The notes: a model not told the origin generated them from the letters alone. 64,000 bases of DNA from Streptomyces violaceusniger Tu 4113 (GCF_000147815.2 NC_015957.1:6944001-7008000), one strand, 5' to 3'. Shown: positions 17,496 to 27,658, counted from the first letter of the stretch. Numbers and translations are program-made.

Positions 17496-17834
17496 ATGGG
17501 CAGCGGGAACGACGGGCTGACGCCGATCCGTGACGTGGCCGACCACTTCGGCCTGCCGCTCTCGACGCTCCACTACTGGGAGCGGCGGGAGTTGGTCGCG
17601 CCGACCCGGCGGGCGGGGCAGCGGTGGTACGACACCGAGCAGCTCTACCGGGTGGCGCTGATCAAGCAGTGGCGTACGACCGGGCTGATCGGCGTGGAGC
17701 ACATCGCCGAGATGCTCGGCGACGGGCCGGGTCGGCGGGAGGCCGTGCCCGAGCTGATCGCCGAGTGCGAGCGGCGGCGGGCGGAGCTGGACGAGGCGCT
17801 CGACTATCTGAACCGTCTGCACGCCTGCCGGTAG
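17496..17834 (+). CDS. MerR-family regulator
   Basis: 112 aa from ATG 17496, chosen because GGAGG lies five bases upstream (an earlier in-frame ATG at 17469 lacks one). MerR winged helix RDVADHFGLPLSTLHYWERRELVAPTRR, GQRWYDTEQLYRVALIKQWRTTG, and a short C-terminal dimerisation helix (PELIAECERRRAELDEAL). No Cys ligand cluster, so probably a drug- or metabolite-sensing type. The gene downstream is a broken MFS efflux remnant, so its former target may be lost. Confidence 0.9.
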   Translation: MGSGNDGLTPIRDVADHFGLPLSTLHYWERRELVAPTRRAGQRWYDTEQLYRVALIKQWRTTGLIGVEHIAEMLGDGPGRREAVPELIAECERRRAELDEALDYLNRLHACR

Positions 17835-17949
17835 AGGGTGGCCCCGAGCGCTGCCCGGGATTCCGCGCCCTCGTCAGCCTGCCCGGCGAGGACTCCCCGC
17901 CGGGCGATGCCGCCTCCAGCGGTGGTGCGGTCGGCGACCGCGTGGAGGG

Positions 17950-18359
17950 TCAGAACCCGCGCGGGATCAGGAGCGGCGCGGCGGCCGCCGCGGCCGCCAG
18001 GCAACCGGCCGACACGGCGAACGCGGCGGTGTAACCGGCGGCCAGTGCCAGCGTGCTCAGCACGGCCGGCCCGAGTGCCCCGCTGGTCTGCCGTACGGTG
18101 TTCAGGAGCCCGGCGGCCAGGCCGCTGCGGTCGGGCGGCAGGCCGCCGGTGGCCGCCACCGTGATCGGTGTGAACGCCGCGGCCGTCCCGAACCCGAAGA
18201 CAGCGCCCGGGATCAGAACCGAGACCGTGTACGAGGCGTGCAGACCCGTGCCCGCGGCCACCCCGGCGAAGCCACGGCGCCCAGCGCACAGCACAGCATG
18301 GCGGCGCGGCGGGCTCCGATCCGTACCGCCAGGGGCCAAACGATCCGGAGCAGGCCATG
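17950..18359 (-). pseudogene. Frameshifted C-terminal fragment of an MFS (DHA2-like) transporter
   Basis: Two minus-strand frames join into one protein end: LLRIVWPLAVRIGARRAAML (upstream frame, ~18355-18275) continues as FAGVAAGTGLHASYTVSVLIPG and GTAAAFTPITVAATGGLPPDRSG in the other frame down to the stop at 17950. The text matches the last four helices of 14-TM efflux pumps (SGLAAGLLNTVRQTSGALG). A frameshift near 18265-18285 and loss of the first three quarters make it non-functional. Confidence 0.8.
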
Positions 18360-18717
18360 GCCAGGACCGCGCGGGGACGGGCGCCGGTGGGTGCCGCAGA
18401 TGGAAATTCGGGTACGGATTCGGCTGGGCATTCCGGTGTGGCCCGTGCGGGGCGCGATCGCATCTCTCGCTCCGAGTGAATGCGGTGACGACGCGATCAG
18501 CGTGCTGGCTCAACCGCGGTTGAGGGCAAGCGACTCCGCAGGGTGCCGGTGGCCGCTTTCTGTGAGTTTTCTGAGAGTTCCCAGCCAGCCGGCTGCCGTG
18601 GCCTGCCGGTTTCCGTCGTACGGGACTCGCGGTTCACATGGCGCACTCACACTCGCGCAGATCAGGCCCAGAAGAGCGGATCACTGTGAGGTGGAGCCCT
18701 TGGATCCGGCCGACCCA
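18360..18717. other. No gene seen
   Basis: About 360 bp between the broken transporter and the Nudix gene. Both strands lack a frame with a ribosome site and codon bias of a gene. GC falls and T-rich runs appear around 18550-18580, consistent with decayed DNA. Confidence 0.5.
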
Positions 18718-19260
18718 CTACACCGGTTGTCCTTCGCGGAAGCAGACGACTGTCCCCGATGCGGCGGCGGTGTGGAGCGCTTCAAGGCTGCCCGCATGCC
18801 CGGCGAGTGGCGTGTCCGCCAGCTCGTTCAGGCTGAAGACGGCGTACCGATCGTGCTCAGGACTCAGGCTGATCGAGGTTCCGTCTGAGAGGGTTCCACC
18901 GTAGAAGAAGCAGTCGAGGACCGGTCCGGTGCCTCCGACGTCCGCTCGGTGGTCGATGCCGATCAGCCTCGGGATGGGGCTCAGTTCGACGCCGGTCTCC
19001 TCATGCGTCTCCCGCCATGCCGCCGTCCACGGGTCTTCGCCGTGCTCAAGCATTCCGCCCGGCAGCCACCAGTCTCCGGCATTCGGCTGGCCGGGGCCGT
19101 AGCGCAACAGGAGAACCCCGCCCTGGCGGTCGAGAAGTACGACGCAGGAGGCGATGAGTGCCTGGGGCTGAGTCTTGACCCACTCCTCACGGGGCACCCA
19201 GGCGGCGACGGGCATACCTTCCGTGCGGGGCTGATGCGGCGGTGGTGTGGCGTCTTCCAT
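18718..19260 (-). CDS. Nudix hydrolase
   Basis: 180 aa from ATG 19258-19260 with GGGAG upstream. Complete Nudix box: Gly-x5-Glu-x7-Arg-Glu-x2-Glu-Glu-x-Gly-Val, read as GGMLEHGEDP...RETHEETGVEL at residues ~75-98. Upstream ALIASCVVLLDRQGGVLLLR and WWLPGG are typical of mutT/ADP-ribose-pyrophosphatase-like housekeepers; the substrate (a nucleoside diphosphate linked to X) cannot be told. The C-terminus contains LSPEHDRYAVFSLNEL. Confidence 0.92.
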   Translation of the reverse strand: MEDATPPPHQPRTEGMPVAAWVPREEWVKTQPQALIASCVVLLDRQGGVLLLRYGPGQPNAGDWWLPGGMLEHGEDPWTAAWRETHEETGVELSPIPRLIGIDHRADVGGTGPVLDCFFYGGTLSDGTSISLSPEHDRYAVFSLNELADTPLAGHAGSLEALHTAAASGTVVCFREGQPV

Positions 19261-19370
19261 GGTCACTCCCAATCGGCGGTCTCGGCCGCCAGTAGTCGGG
19301 CGCGCGCGTCACTATGAACATCCACCATCCGCAGAGCCCTCAACCACCTGAACATCCCTCCCGCGCCCCG

Positions 19371-19419
19371 ACGGCTGACGGCTGACGGCTGACGGCTGAC
19401 GGCTGACGGCTGACGGCTA
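19371..19419. repeat. 7-bp microsatellite (ACGGCTG), about 7 copies
   Basis: ACGGCTG is repeated head to tail from 19371 to 19419, six exact units plus a near-complete seventh. Upstream of the Nudix gene start and outside any gene; length variation by slippage is likely. Confidence 0.95.
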
Positions 19420-19496
19420 TGGCGTGGCGACACTCCCTGCGGAGCAATCGTCAAGGTGCTGGATCGGGTGAGCTGAAGTGGTCGAGCACACGCGGC

Positions 19497-20030
19497 TCAG
19501 CCGTGTGTGCGCCGCCGGTAGTAGTGCACGGTGACGACGGCCAGCAGCGGCCCCCACGCCACCAACGGCACGTAGCAGACGTTCATCAGCCACTCCCCCC
19601 ACCGCGTGATCTCCATGTCGGCGTGCAGCGTGGTCCACATGAACAGCACACCGTAGATCGTGCAGGCGAGTGCCCCCAGCGCCGCGGGCACGACTGCGGC
19701 GTATACGGGGATACGGCGGCCTCGCAGACCCGGGATCCAGCCCGGCCACACCTCGCCCCATGGCCGCACCAGCCCCAGCGTCAGAAAGGCCAGGGCTTCC
19801 TGGAAGGCGGACAGCAACGGCACGACGAGATACCCCCAGCCGGGGATGAGCATCGAGTCGTACTCGGACTCGGCGAGCCCCAGCGGAACGCCGAGCACCA
19901 CGGCGAGCCGCCAGAGCGCGGACGGCGCGGATGCCCATAAGGCCGCGGCCGCCACGCGCCTGGCCCACGAGGGGACAGGCGCGGCGGTCATGAGGTGCGA
20001 GGGGGCGGGTGGCGACAGGCTGATGGACAT
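19497..20030 (-). CDS. Hypothetical integral membrane protein
   Basis: 177 aa from ATG 20028-20030 with GGGAG eight bases upstream; the frame is open further upstream but without hydrophobic or biased sequence. Four to five hydrophobic segments: VAAAALWASAPSALWRLAVV, LIPGWGYLVVPLLSAFQEAL, YAAVVPAALGALACTIYGVL, VCYVPLVAWGPLLAVVTVHY. The Trp-rich loops (RPWGEVWPGWIPGLRGRR) suggest a conserved Streptomyces family without assigned function. No operon partner. Confidence 0.8.
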   Translation of the reverse strand: MSISLSPPAPSHLMTAAPVPSWARRVAAAALWASAPSALWRLAVVLGVPLGLAESEYDSMLIPGWGYLVVPLLSAFQEALAFLTLGLVRPWGEVWPGWIPGLRGRRIPVYAAVVPAALGALACTIYGVLFMWTTLHADMEITRWGEWLMNVCYVPLVAWGPLLAVVTVHYYRRRTHG

Positions 20031-20258
20031 GACGGCGGCTCCCGTGTGCGCGCTTGGTCCGACACCCCGGAGATTGCCACGCACCGTCCCACGGCCACAT
20101 CCATCCGGAGAACGCGACGGCGTACGTCTCGGGGCGCACGGGCGAAGGCGGGAGTCAGACCTTGGGACCACTATCTGTCGTGAGGCGGCGTCAGCGAGCC
20201 AGGACGGTGACGGTCCACCCAGCCTTCCCGGGAAGGAGAACAGGTTCCGGCCGTCCGG

Positions 20259-20363
20259 TCACTCTGCCACCACCGCGGGCCCCTTCCCGGCTGCCGCGTC
20301 GAAGATGCCACCGCTGCGGATCGCCCACTCCTGGTAGAAGGCGGGGACATCGATCGAGACCAT
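20259..20363 (-). CDS. Small ORF of 34 codons with strong ribosome site, unknown
   Basis: ATG at 20361-20363 preceded by GGAGG at optimal spacing; the product is MVSIDVPAFYQEWAIRSGGI followed by FDAAAGKGPAVVAE and a stop at 20259. A MerR-type dyad with TTGACC lies 80 bp upstream on the same strand. Mixed hydrophobic and charged sequence with no signal or membrane segment. It might be a real small protein, a peptide precursor, or the first codons of a lost gene. No homologue recognised. Confidence 0.5.
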   Translation of the reverse strand: MVSIDVPAFYQEWAIRSGGIFDAAAGKGPAVVAE

Positions 20364-20419
20364 GACTGATCCTCCTCAGAACACGTGAACTGCGGCTGCG
20401 TTCCAGCCGCGCCCTGCGA

Positions 20420-20451
20420 GTCTCAGGCCCTCACATCAGTGTGAAGGTCAA
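20420..20451 (-). promoter_or_regulatory. MerR-type promoter dyad
   Basis: On the minus strand TTGACC (20451-20446) is followed by TTCACACTGATGTGAGGG, which contains the perfect dyad TCACA-CTGA-TGTGA (20431-20444), and then CTGAGACT as possible -10 after a long 19-21 bp spacer. A dyad in an over-long spacer is the hallmark of MerR-activated promoters. It points at the small ORF at 20363. Confidence 0.6.
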
Positions 20452-20552
20452 GCGGGAGCGTGAGCGCAGTACCGCCCGCTCGTCCGGCGGGGGCGAGGTC
20501 CCCTACCGCTGGGGTCGGGACCGGTCCCGACGCGGGTCCTTACGGTGGCGGC

Positions 20553-21209
20553 ATGGTTCGAATGACGCGCCGCGGCGTGCTGGTCGGTGTGGCGGCCTTG
20601 GTGCTGGCGCTGGCCGGTTTCGGCGCGTATCTGTTGTGGCCCGCCCCCACTCTTGACGCCGGCGACGTTGACGCGGTGCTGCCGACCAAGCGTGACCTGC
20701 CCGGGTTCATCCCGCACGACGGGCTCACCGGGTCCCTGTCGGTGCCGACCGGCAACAAGGACGGCAGATCCGTGCTGGCCGGCGCCGACCTGGAGAAGCA
20801 GTGCCGGAAGTGGCGCAAGGAAGGGGGCGGCTGGGCGTGCCGACACCTCCACGGGGCGGGCATGGTCGTGCTCGAGCGGTCGGAGAACGTGTTCTTCCGG
20901 GTCAAGTCCGATGTCCTCGCCTACGACGACGAGGACGCGGCGAAGGCAGCCTGGAACGGACTGGTGGCTGCCAACCGCGACGCGATCGACAAGATCCCAG
21001 CCGCCAAGGAGCACTCGTCCGATCTGGGGGATGCGGGCCGGTCCTTCGAGGCCCCGGGCGTTACGGTCCTGGCGATCCGGATCGAGACGGTCGTCGTGGA
21101 GGCCATCGTCTGGGACGGGAGCGACCAGGTGAGCAAGGAGGACGAGGACGCGATGGTGAAGAAGTGGCCCACGCTGCAGCTCTCGAAGATCGAGGAGCGG
21201 CTCGGCTGA
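20553..21209 (+). CDS. Membrane-anchored hypothetical protein
   Basis: 218 aa, ATG 20553. An N-terminal helix, TRRGVLVGVAALVLALAGFG, anchors an extracytoplasmic domain with two Cys (EKQCRKWRKEGGGWACRHL) that may form a disulfide. The rest alternates strands and helices (VLERSENVFFRVKSDVLAYDDEDAAKAAW; read in parts). No catalytic motif seen. The 78-bp gap to the next gene suggests co-transcription with the two WD40 proteins. Confidence 0.75.
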   Translation: MVRMTRRGVLVGVAALVLALAGFGAYLLWPAPTLDAGDVDAVLPTKRDLPGFIPHDGLTGSLSVPTGNKDGRSVLAGADLEKQCRKWRKEGGGWACRHLHGAGMVVLERSENVFFRVKSDVLAYDDEDAAKAAWNGLVAANRDAIDKIPAAKEHSSDLGDAGRSFEAPGVTVLAIRIETVVVEAIVWDGSDQVSKEDEDAMVKKWPTLQLSKIEERLG

Positions 21210-21287
21210 TCAGCGGTGGCGCGTGCAGCGACCGCGGCGGTACCGGTCGTCGGCACGACCGACGGCCTTGACGGGAAGAGTGGCGAC

Positions 21288-22745
<1,458 letters not shown>

Positions 22746-22760
22746 ACGCCGGTCGCCCGG

Positions 22761-22808
22761 TCTCGCGGTCTCGCGGTCTCGCGGTCTCGCGGTCTCGCGG
22801 TCTCGCGG
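22761..22808. repeat. 8-bp tandem repeat (TCTCGCGG), 6 copies
   Basis: Six perfect head-to-tail copies of TCTCGCGG from 22761 to 22808, between the stop of the first WD40 gene and the start of the second. It could vary spacer length or fold into weak structures. Confidence 0.97.
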
Positions 22809-22852
22809 CAAGCACATCACAGGGAGTGGAACAGGGAATGGCGGTAGCGGGC

Positions 22853-24241
22853 ATGGACGAGCGAGAACCCTCGCCGGAGGACGGACGCGGCGCCGCATCC
22901 AGTACGGGGCGAACCGGGCCGGACGGGACGACGGAAGCGAACGCCGACGCCGAGGAACTCAGCCAACTCCGCGCCGAACGCGACCATTTGCTGGCCGAAC
23001 GCGAACGCCTCCGCCACGAGCTGAACGGACCGCCCTCGCACCCACCGAGGATCCCGCCGGAGCCCCCGCCCCACTTCCCCGCCACTCCCGACGCGCCGCT
23101 CCAGGAGGCGGACGCCCCGCCACCCTCACGGCGCCGTCTGCTCGTCGGCGCGGGCGCGGCCGTCGTGATGGCCGCCGTGGCCGTACCCACCGCCATCGCG
23201 CTCCTCGACGACGACACGGACGACGCGAAGGACACCGCCCGCGCCAAGCCCGGCACGCACACCTCCGGCGACCCGTCCCCCACGCCCGCGCGGACACCCC
23301 CGCCCGTCGCCATCCCCGCCGATCCCGGGCTGCGCCCGCTGGCGACGCTCAAGGGACACCGGGGCGACATCGGCACGCTGCGCTTCAGCCCGGATGGGAA
23401 GACCCTCGCCTCCAGCGAAGCCCACGACGGTGTGCTGCGGCTGTGGGACGTGGCCACCCGCAAGCAGCGGGCGAAAGCCCTACTCTCCTCGCTCGTCGTC
23501 TTCAAGGGCGTGGCCTTCAGCCCGGACGGCCGGACGGTGGCGACCGGCCACGAGAGCAGGGCCCAGTTCTGGGACGCCACCACCCTGCGCCCGCGCGGCA
23601 AGGAGATCGCGAAACACGAGGACCCCTTCCTGTCCTTCGAGACGATCGCCTTCAGTCCGGACGGCACGATCTTTGCCACCAGCGGCTTCATCGACCAGGA
23701 GATCCGGTTCTACGACGCGGCCACCCATCGGCAGAAGGCCACGCCCCTGGAGTCGAAAGGCGCCGACAAGCTGGTGTTCAGCCCGGACGGGAAGACCCTC
23801 GCCGGCGTGGACGAGTCCGGCATGGACGGCGTGCGGCTATGGGATGTGGCCACCCGCACGCAACGCCCGAAACCGCCGAACGACTTCTTCGGCGGCTCCA
23901 ACCACATGGCCTTCAGCCCGGACAGCACCACCCTGGCCGTCGCAGGCAGCTCCAACGACGTCCGCTTCTTCGACCCGCTCACCGGCAAGGAGCGCGGCGG
24001 GCCCCTCGACAGCCACGTCGGCTCCGTCACCGGTCTGGCCTATGCCACGGACGGCAAGAGCGTCCTCACCGCCGACTACTCGGGCCTGCACGTGTGGGAC
24101 GCCGCCACCCGCAAACGCCGAGCCACCATCTCCGTCCCCGGAGCCACGTCCATCGCCCAACTCGCCTTCAGCCCCGACGGCCGCACGCTGGCCACCCTCG
24201 GCTTCCAGGACAAGACGATCCACCTGTGGCGTCTGGAGTAG
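22853..24241 (+). CDS. Membrane-anchored WD40 beta-propeller protein, copy 2
   Basis: 462 aa from ATG 22853; this start gives MDERE, aligning with MDERT of the upstream paralogue (ATG 22838 is possible). Same build: acidic leader, coiled coil LRAERDHLLAERERLRHEL, Pro-rich linker, membrane helix RRLLVGAGAAVVMAAVAVPT, then ~7 blades (FSPDGKTLASSEAHDGVLRL; LWDVATRKQ; FSPDGRTLATLG). The two genes arose by tandem duplication and have diverged mainly in linkers. A role in signalling scaffolds is likely for WD40 proteins of streptomycetes, but the partner is unknown. Confidence 0.87.
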   Translation: MDEREPSPEDGRGAASSTGRTGPDGTTEANADAEELSQLRAERDHLLAERERLRHELNGPPSHPPRIPPEPPPHFPATPDAPLQEADAPPPSRRRLLVGAGAAVVMAAVAVPTAIALLDDDTDDAKDTARAKPGTHTSGDPSPTPARTPPPVAIPADPGLRPLATLKGHRGDIGTLRFSPDGKTLASSEAHDGVLRLWDVATRKQRAKALLSSLVVFKGVAFSPDGRTVATGHESRAQFWDATTLRPRGKEIAKHEDPFLSFETIAFSPDGTIFATSGFIDQEIRFYDAATHRQKATPLESKGADKLVFSPDGKTLAGVDESGMDGVRLWDVATRTQRPKPPNDFFGGSNHMAFSPDSTTLAVAGSSNDVRFFDPLTGKERGGPLDSHVGSVTGLAYATDGKSVLTADYSGLHVWDAATRKRRATISVPGATSIAQLAFSPDGRTLATLGFQDKTIHLWRLE

Positions 24242-24323
24242 CCCCGGTCCGGAGTGGCCCTGTGTGCCGCGGGCCGCCCAACTCGTGCCTCGCGAAGGCG
24301 GCTTGGCATCACCGCGCCCGGCA

Positions 24324-24767
24324 TCAGTCCTGGCCGTCCACCAAACGGCTCTCCTGCCACCGCTGCACCGCCGTGTGCACGGCCTCTTCGTCTTCGACGG
24401 CATGGGCACCGGACGCGCCCGCGGCACCGAGAATCAACTCACCGTCGGTGACCAGAACACCGCCGGCCCACGGGACGAAGTCGCCGCCGTAGAGGTGCTG
24501 GATGCTGTCGACGATGCTCCCGGGGAGGTCGATCCGGCCGGAGGACTTCAGCGCGAGCAACGCGGTACGCGCCTTGGACACGGCAATGCGGCTGGTCATC
24601 GGCATACCGCCATCGGCTCGCCGCAGGGCGATCACCTCTCCGGCAACGTCGACAACGGCCACGGCCAGCGGAGGGAAACCTCGCTCCGCACCGACCGCCA
24701 ACGCGGCTTGTACCAACCCATCCGCATCGGCCAGCTTCAGCCCAGGAAGGCGCGGAGTATCAGACAT
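24324..24767 (-). CDS. HbpS/GlcG-family protein
   Basis: 147 aa from ATG 24765-24767 (an upstream in-frame TTG exists at 24809). Matches the GlcG/HbpS (DUF336) fold: ALAVGAERGFPPLAVAVVDV, AGEVIALRRADGG, SRIAVSKARTAL, and Gly-rich closing LVTDGELILGAAGASGA. HbpS of Streptomyces binds haem and iron and modulates a sensor kinase, but secreted HbpS carries a leader that is absent here, so this is a cytoplasmic relative of uncertain role. Convergent with WD40 copy 2. Confidence 0.85.
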   Translation of the reverse strand: MSDTPRLPGLKLADADGLVQAALAVGAERGFPPLAVAVVDVAGEVIALRRADGGMPMTSRIAVSKARTALLALKSSGRIDLPGSIVDSIQHLYGGDFVPWAGGVLVTDGELILGAAGASGAHAVEDEEAVHTAVQRWQESRLVDGQD

Positions 24768-24879
24768 GGATGCGAAATTATCGGTGAGATCCCCGGCAGT
24801 CAAAAGCAACCAGGCGCCTCACGCGGGCGGGAACCGACCGCGGCGACCTGGTGCGGGACCTCGAAATTGGACCGTACCA

Positions 24880-24908
24880 TTGACACTCACTGGTCTAGTC
24901 CTGTTTTC
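24880..24908 (+). promoter_or_regulatory. Chitinase promoter with DasR-like element
   Basis: TTGACA at 24880-24885 is a perfect -35. Immediately after it ACTGGTCTAGTCCTGT (24889-24904) matches 13 of 16 positions of the DasR consensus A(C/G)TGGTCTAGACCA(C/G)T. The site would overlap the spacer, giving N-acetylglucosamine-responsive repression of the chitinase. A related TGGACCGTACCA lies just upstream at ~24868. Confidence 0.75.
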
Positions 24909-25000
24909 TCGTGGGCGCGCAGCCTCCCCCCACGCCGTCCGATCATCCCGTCCCACCTCGGTTCGGCTCCGCCTTCCCCCCACACCAAGGAGCGGTCCCC

Positions 25001-26152
25001 ATGAGCCTCCGTTTCCCCTTGAGCAAGAGGGTTCTGACCGGCATGTGCGTCTCTGTCGCCACGGCCGGACTGCTCGCCACGGTCACGGCGACGACCGCCG
25101 ACGCGGGTACCACCTCCGCCACCGCGAAGGCGGCACTCCCCGAGCACGCGCTCGTGGGCTATCTGCACTCGAGCTTCGCCAACGGCTCCGGATACACCCG
25201 AATGGCCGATGTCCCCGACAGCTGGGACATCATCGACCTGGCCTTCGGCGAACCCACCTCCACCACCTCCGGCGACATCCGCTTCAGCCTCTGCCCGCAG
25301 ACCGAGTGCTCGAACGTCGAGTCGGAGGACGAGTTCAAGGCCGCCATCAAGGCCAAGCAGGCCGCAGGCAAGAAGGTGCTGATATCCATCGGCGGGCAGA
25401 ACGGCCAGGTGCAGCTCACCACCACCGCCGCCCGTGACAAGTTCGTCGAGTCGGTCGGCGCGATCATCGACAAGTACGGACTGGACGGCCTGGACATCGA
25501 CTTCGAGGGCCACTCGCTGTCGCTGGACGACGGCGACACCGACTTCAAGAACCCGAAGACCCCCGCGATCGTCAATCTGATCTCGGCCGTGAAGTCGCTC
25601 AAGGCGAAGTACGGATCCGACTTCACCCTCACCATGGCCCCGGAAACGTTCTTCGTGCAGCTCGGCTACCAGTTCTACGGGTCGGGCCCCTTCGGCGGCC
25701 AGGACCCGCGCGCCGGGGCGTATCTCCCGGTCATTCACGCACTGCGGGACGACCTCACCCTGCTGCACGTCCAGGACTACAACTCCGGACCGATCATGGG
25801 GCTCGACAACCAGTTCCACACCATGGGCAGCGCCGACTTCCACATCGCGATGACCGACATGCTGCTCACCGGCTTCCCCGTCGCGGGCGACACCAACAAC
25901 GTGTTCCCGCCGCTGGACCCGTCCCAAGTGGCGATCGGCCTGCCCGCGAGCCCGAACGCGGGCAACGGCCACACCCAGCCCAGCGAAGTGACCAAGACCC
26001 TGAACTGCCTGACGAAGAAGACCGACTGCGGCGGCTACCAGCCCCATGGGAGCTGGCCCGCCCTGCGCGGGCTGATGGCCTGGTCGATCAACTGGGACAG
26101 CTTCAACGGCGGCGAGTTCGCGAAGAACTTCGACGCCTACTACGGCGGCTGA
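25001..26152 (+). CDS. Secreted GH18 chitinase
   Basis: 383 aa from ATG 25001, AAGGAG upstream. Signal peptide residues 1-35 with a cleavage-like TTADA. GH18 catalytic motif complete: Asp162-Gly-Leu-Asp165-Ile-Asp167-Phe-Glu169, Glu169 being the proton donor; also KVLISIGGQNG and LTMAPETF, and a C-terminal GLMAWSINWDS. No carbohydrate-binding module. It hydrolyses chitin outside the cell, in agreement with a DasR-like operator upstream. A two-step hairpin terminator follows. Confidence 0.93.
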   Translation: MSLRFPLSKRVLTGMCVSVATAGLLATVTATTADAGTTSATAKAALPEHALVGYLHSSFANGSGYTRMADVPDSWDIIDLAFGEPTSTTSGDIRFSLCPQTECSNVESEDEFKAAIKAKQAAGKKVLISIGGQNGQVQLTTTAARDKFVESVGAIIDKYGLDGLDIDFEGHSLSLDDGDTDFKNPKTPAIVNLISAVKSLKAKYGSDFTLTMAPETFFVQLGYQFYGSGPFGGQDPRAGAYLPVIHALRDDLTLLHVQDYNSGPIMGLDNQFHTMGSADFHIAMTDMLLTGFPVAGDTNNVFPPLDPSQVAIGLPASPNAGNGHTQPSEVTKTLNCLTKKTDCGGYQPHGSWPALRGLMAWSINWDSFNGGEFAKNFDAYYGG

Positions 26153-26171
26153 AGCCGTATCCGACACTTCA

Positions 26172-26218
26172 CGGTGTGGGGCATGGGGCCGCCGGGATCG
26201 GCCCCGCGCCCCACACCG
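26172..26218 (+). terminator. Long hairpin terminator
   Basis: Outer 11-bp stem CGGTGTGGGGC (26172-26182) / GCCCCACACCG (26208-26218) enclosing a second stem GGGGCC (26185-26190) / GGCCCC (26200-26205). Just downstream of the chitinase stop. Confidence 0.8.
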
Positions 26219-26228
26219 GTTGCGGGGC

Positions 26229-26948
26229 ATGTCCGTGAGACGCGTGTTTCCGCAGGCCATGGGCGGGGACCCACCCGGTGTGAGCCGAGAACGCGGCAAG
26301 GCCACCAGCCCCACGCGGCTGCGCTTCGACGGATGGATCGCGGGCACCGGCACCTCCTCCGGGACGCGCATCGTGCTGGGTCACTGGGAGCGGTCGCCGT
26401 TCGGGCCGTTCAGCGATGTGATGCTCGATCGAGCCGACGGCGAACGGCTGCTGCTCGCTCCCACACCGGAGACCGCGGACTTCATCGCCCTCACCTACAC
26501 CTTCGACGCGGTGCGCATCGTGCCGGTCCGCGTGCGCGTCGAGGCGGACACCTGGACCGTCACGGCCGGGCCACTGGACATGCGCTTCACCATGGGCCGA
26601 CGAGGGCCCCTGGGACTTCTGCTGCGTGCCGTGCCCGGCGCACTCGCCCGCCGTCCGGCCTGGAGCGCGCTGCTGGACTTCCCCGCCCGCCTGCTGCTGT
26701 CCGGTGTGCGGACTCGCGGCAGCGCCGGGGGCGGTCGCCGTGAGTGGTACGGCGCGCGGGATCTGAGGCCGATCGACGCGGTGTCGGCGGTCTTCGAGGG
26801 CGCCGACCTCGGCGCGCCGGCGCCCGTCGAACCCCCGGTGCGCTTCGGGTTCGGTTCGGTGCCCCGGAGGCCCAGCGTCACCCGGATCACCACGACGGTG
26901 GCATGGGGCCGGGGCGGGGGCGACGGGCCCCTCGGACCCGGAGCCTGA
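26229..26948 (+). CDS. Conserved hypothetical protein
   Basis: 239 aa from ATG 26229 (other starts 26259 or GTG 26280 possible; ribosome sites are weak). No membrane segments or signal peptide. Ordered, gene-like sequence: LRFDGWIAGTGTSSGTRIVL, ERLLLAPTPETADFIALTY, WTVTAGPLDMRFTMGRRGPL, WYGARDLRPIDAVSAVFEGA. It resembles conserved actinobacterial proteins of unknown function. Convergent with the following TetR gene, from which it is probably independent. Confidence 0.65.
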   Translation: MSVRRVFPQAMGGDPPGVSRERGKATSPTRLRFDGWIAGTGTSSGTRIVLGHWERSPFGPFSDVMLDRADGERLLLAPTPETADFIALTYTFDAVRIVPVRVRVEADTWTVTAGPLDMRFTMGRRGPLGLLLRAVPGALARRPAWSALLDFPARLLLSGVRTRGSAGGGRREWYGARDLRPIDAVSAVFEGADLGAPAPVEPPVRFGFGSVPRRPSVTRITTTVAWGRGGGDGPLGPGA

Positions 26949-26974
26949 GCGCCTCGCAGAGAGCCGCAGGTTGG

Positions 26975-27658
26975 CTACGGGGTGTCGACCGAGGCCGTCG
27001 TGGAGGGGCCCGCGTCGAGTCCGGTGAGGAAGGCGGCGAGGACGCGGCGCAGGCGGGGTTCCACCTCGACGACGGCGTGGCCGAGCCGGGGGTCGGTCTC
27101 GTAGAGCTCCCGCAGGCGCGGGCCGGGGGTGGCCATCTGCCACAGGGCCCCGGCCATGCTGGTCGCCGCGGCGATCAGGTCGACGGTCTGCGACTCGGTC
27201 AGCCCGAGCAGTCGTCGCAGTTCACCGTCGATCAGCTCGATCTCCTTGAACGTCCCCAGCTTGAAGGCGCGCACCGAGTCGATCGAGACATTGCGCTCAA
27301 GGTTCAATGGCGCCTGTGCCAGCAGGTCGCAGAACATCGGGCGAGCCGCCAGCGTGGCGGCGACCACCTCGGCGACCTCCGTGGGCGTGGCGTGTGCCCT
27401 CCGTTCGAGATCGCCGCGCAGGTCGGCGGACCACTGCCGCCAGCCTTCCGCGGTGAGCAGCAGGAAGATCTGCTCCCTCGTCTCGAAGTAGCGGAGCAGG
27501 GCCGACTTGTGCATCCCGACGGCCGCGGCGATGTCGGTGAGGGTGACGTCCCGGACCCCGCGCCGGCGGCCGAGCGTACGGGCCGCGTCCAGGATCGCCT
27601 CTTCCCGCGCCTGCTTGGCCTGGGTACTGCGGGCACGTTGGAAGGCAGGCGTCGTCAT
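26975..27658 (-). CDS. TetR-family regulator
   Basis: 227 aa, ATG 27656-27658. HTH EEAILDAARTLGRRRGVRDV and LTDIAAAVGMHKSALLRYFE, then a C-terminal TetR_C domain (MAGALWQMATPGPRLRELYE). Divergent from an SDR gene across 69 bp containing two AACGG-type palindromes, so it most likely represses that SDR and itself. Confidence 0.92.
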   Translation of the reverse strand: MTTPAFQRARSTQAKQAREEAILDAARTLGRRRGVRDVTLTDIAAAVGMHKSALLRYFETREQIFLLLTAEGWRQWSADLRGDLERRAHATPTEVAEVVAATLAARPMFCDLLAQAPLNLERNVSIDSVRAFKLGTFKEIELIDGELRRLLGLTESQTVDLIAAATSMAGALWQMATPGPRLRELYETDPRLGHAVVEVEPRLRRVLAAFLTGLDAGPSTTASVDTP

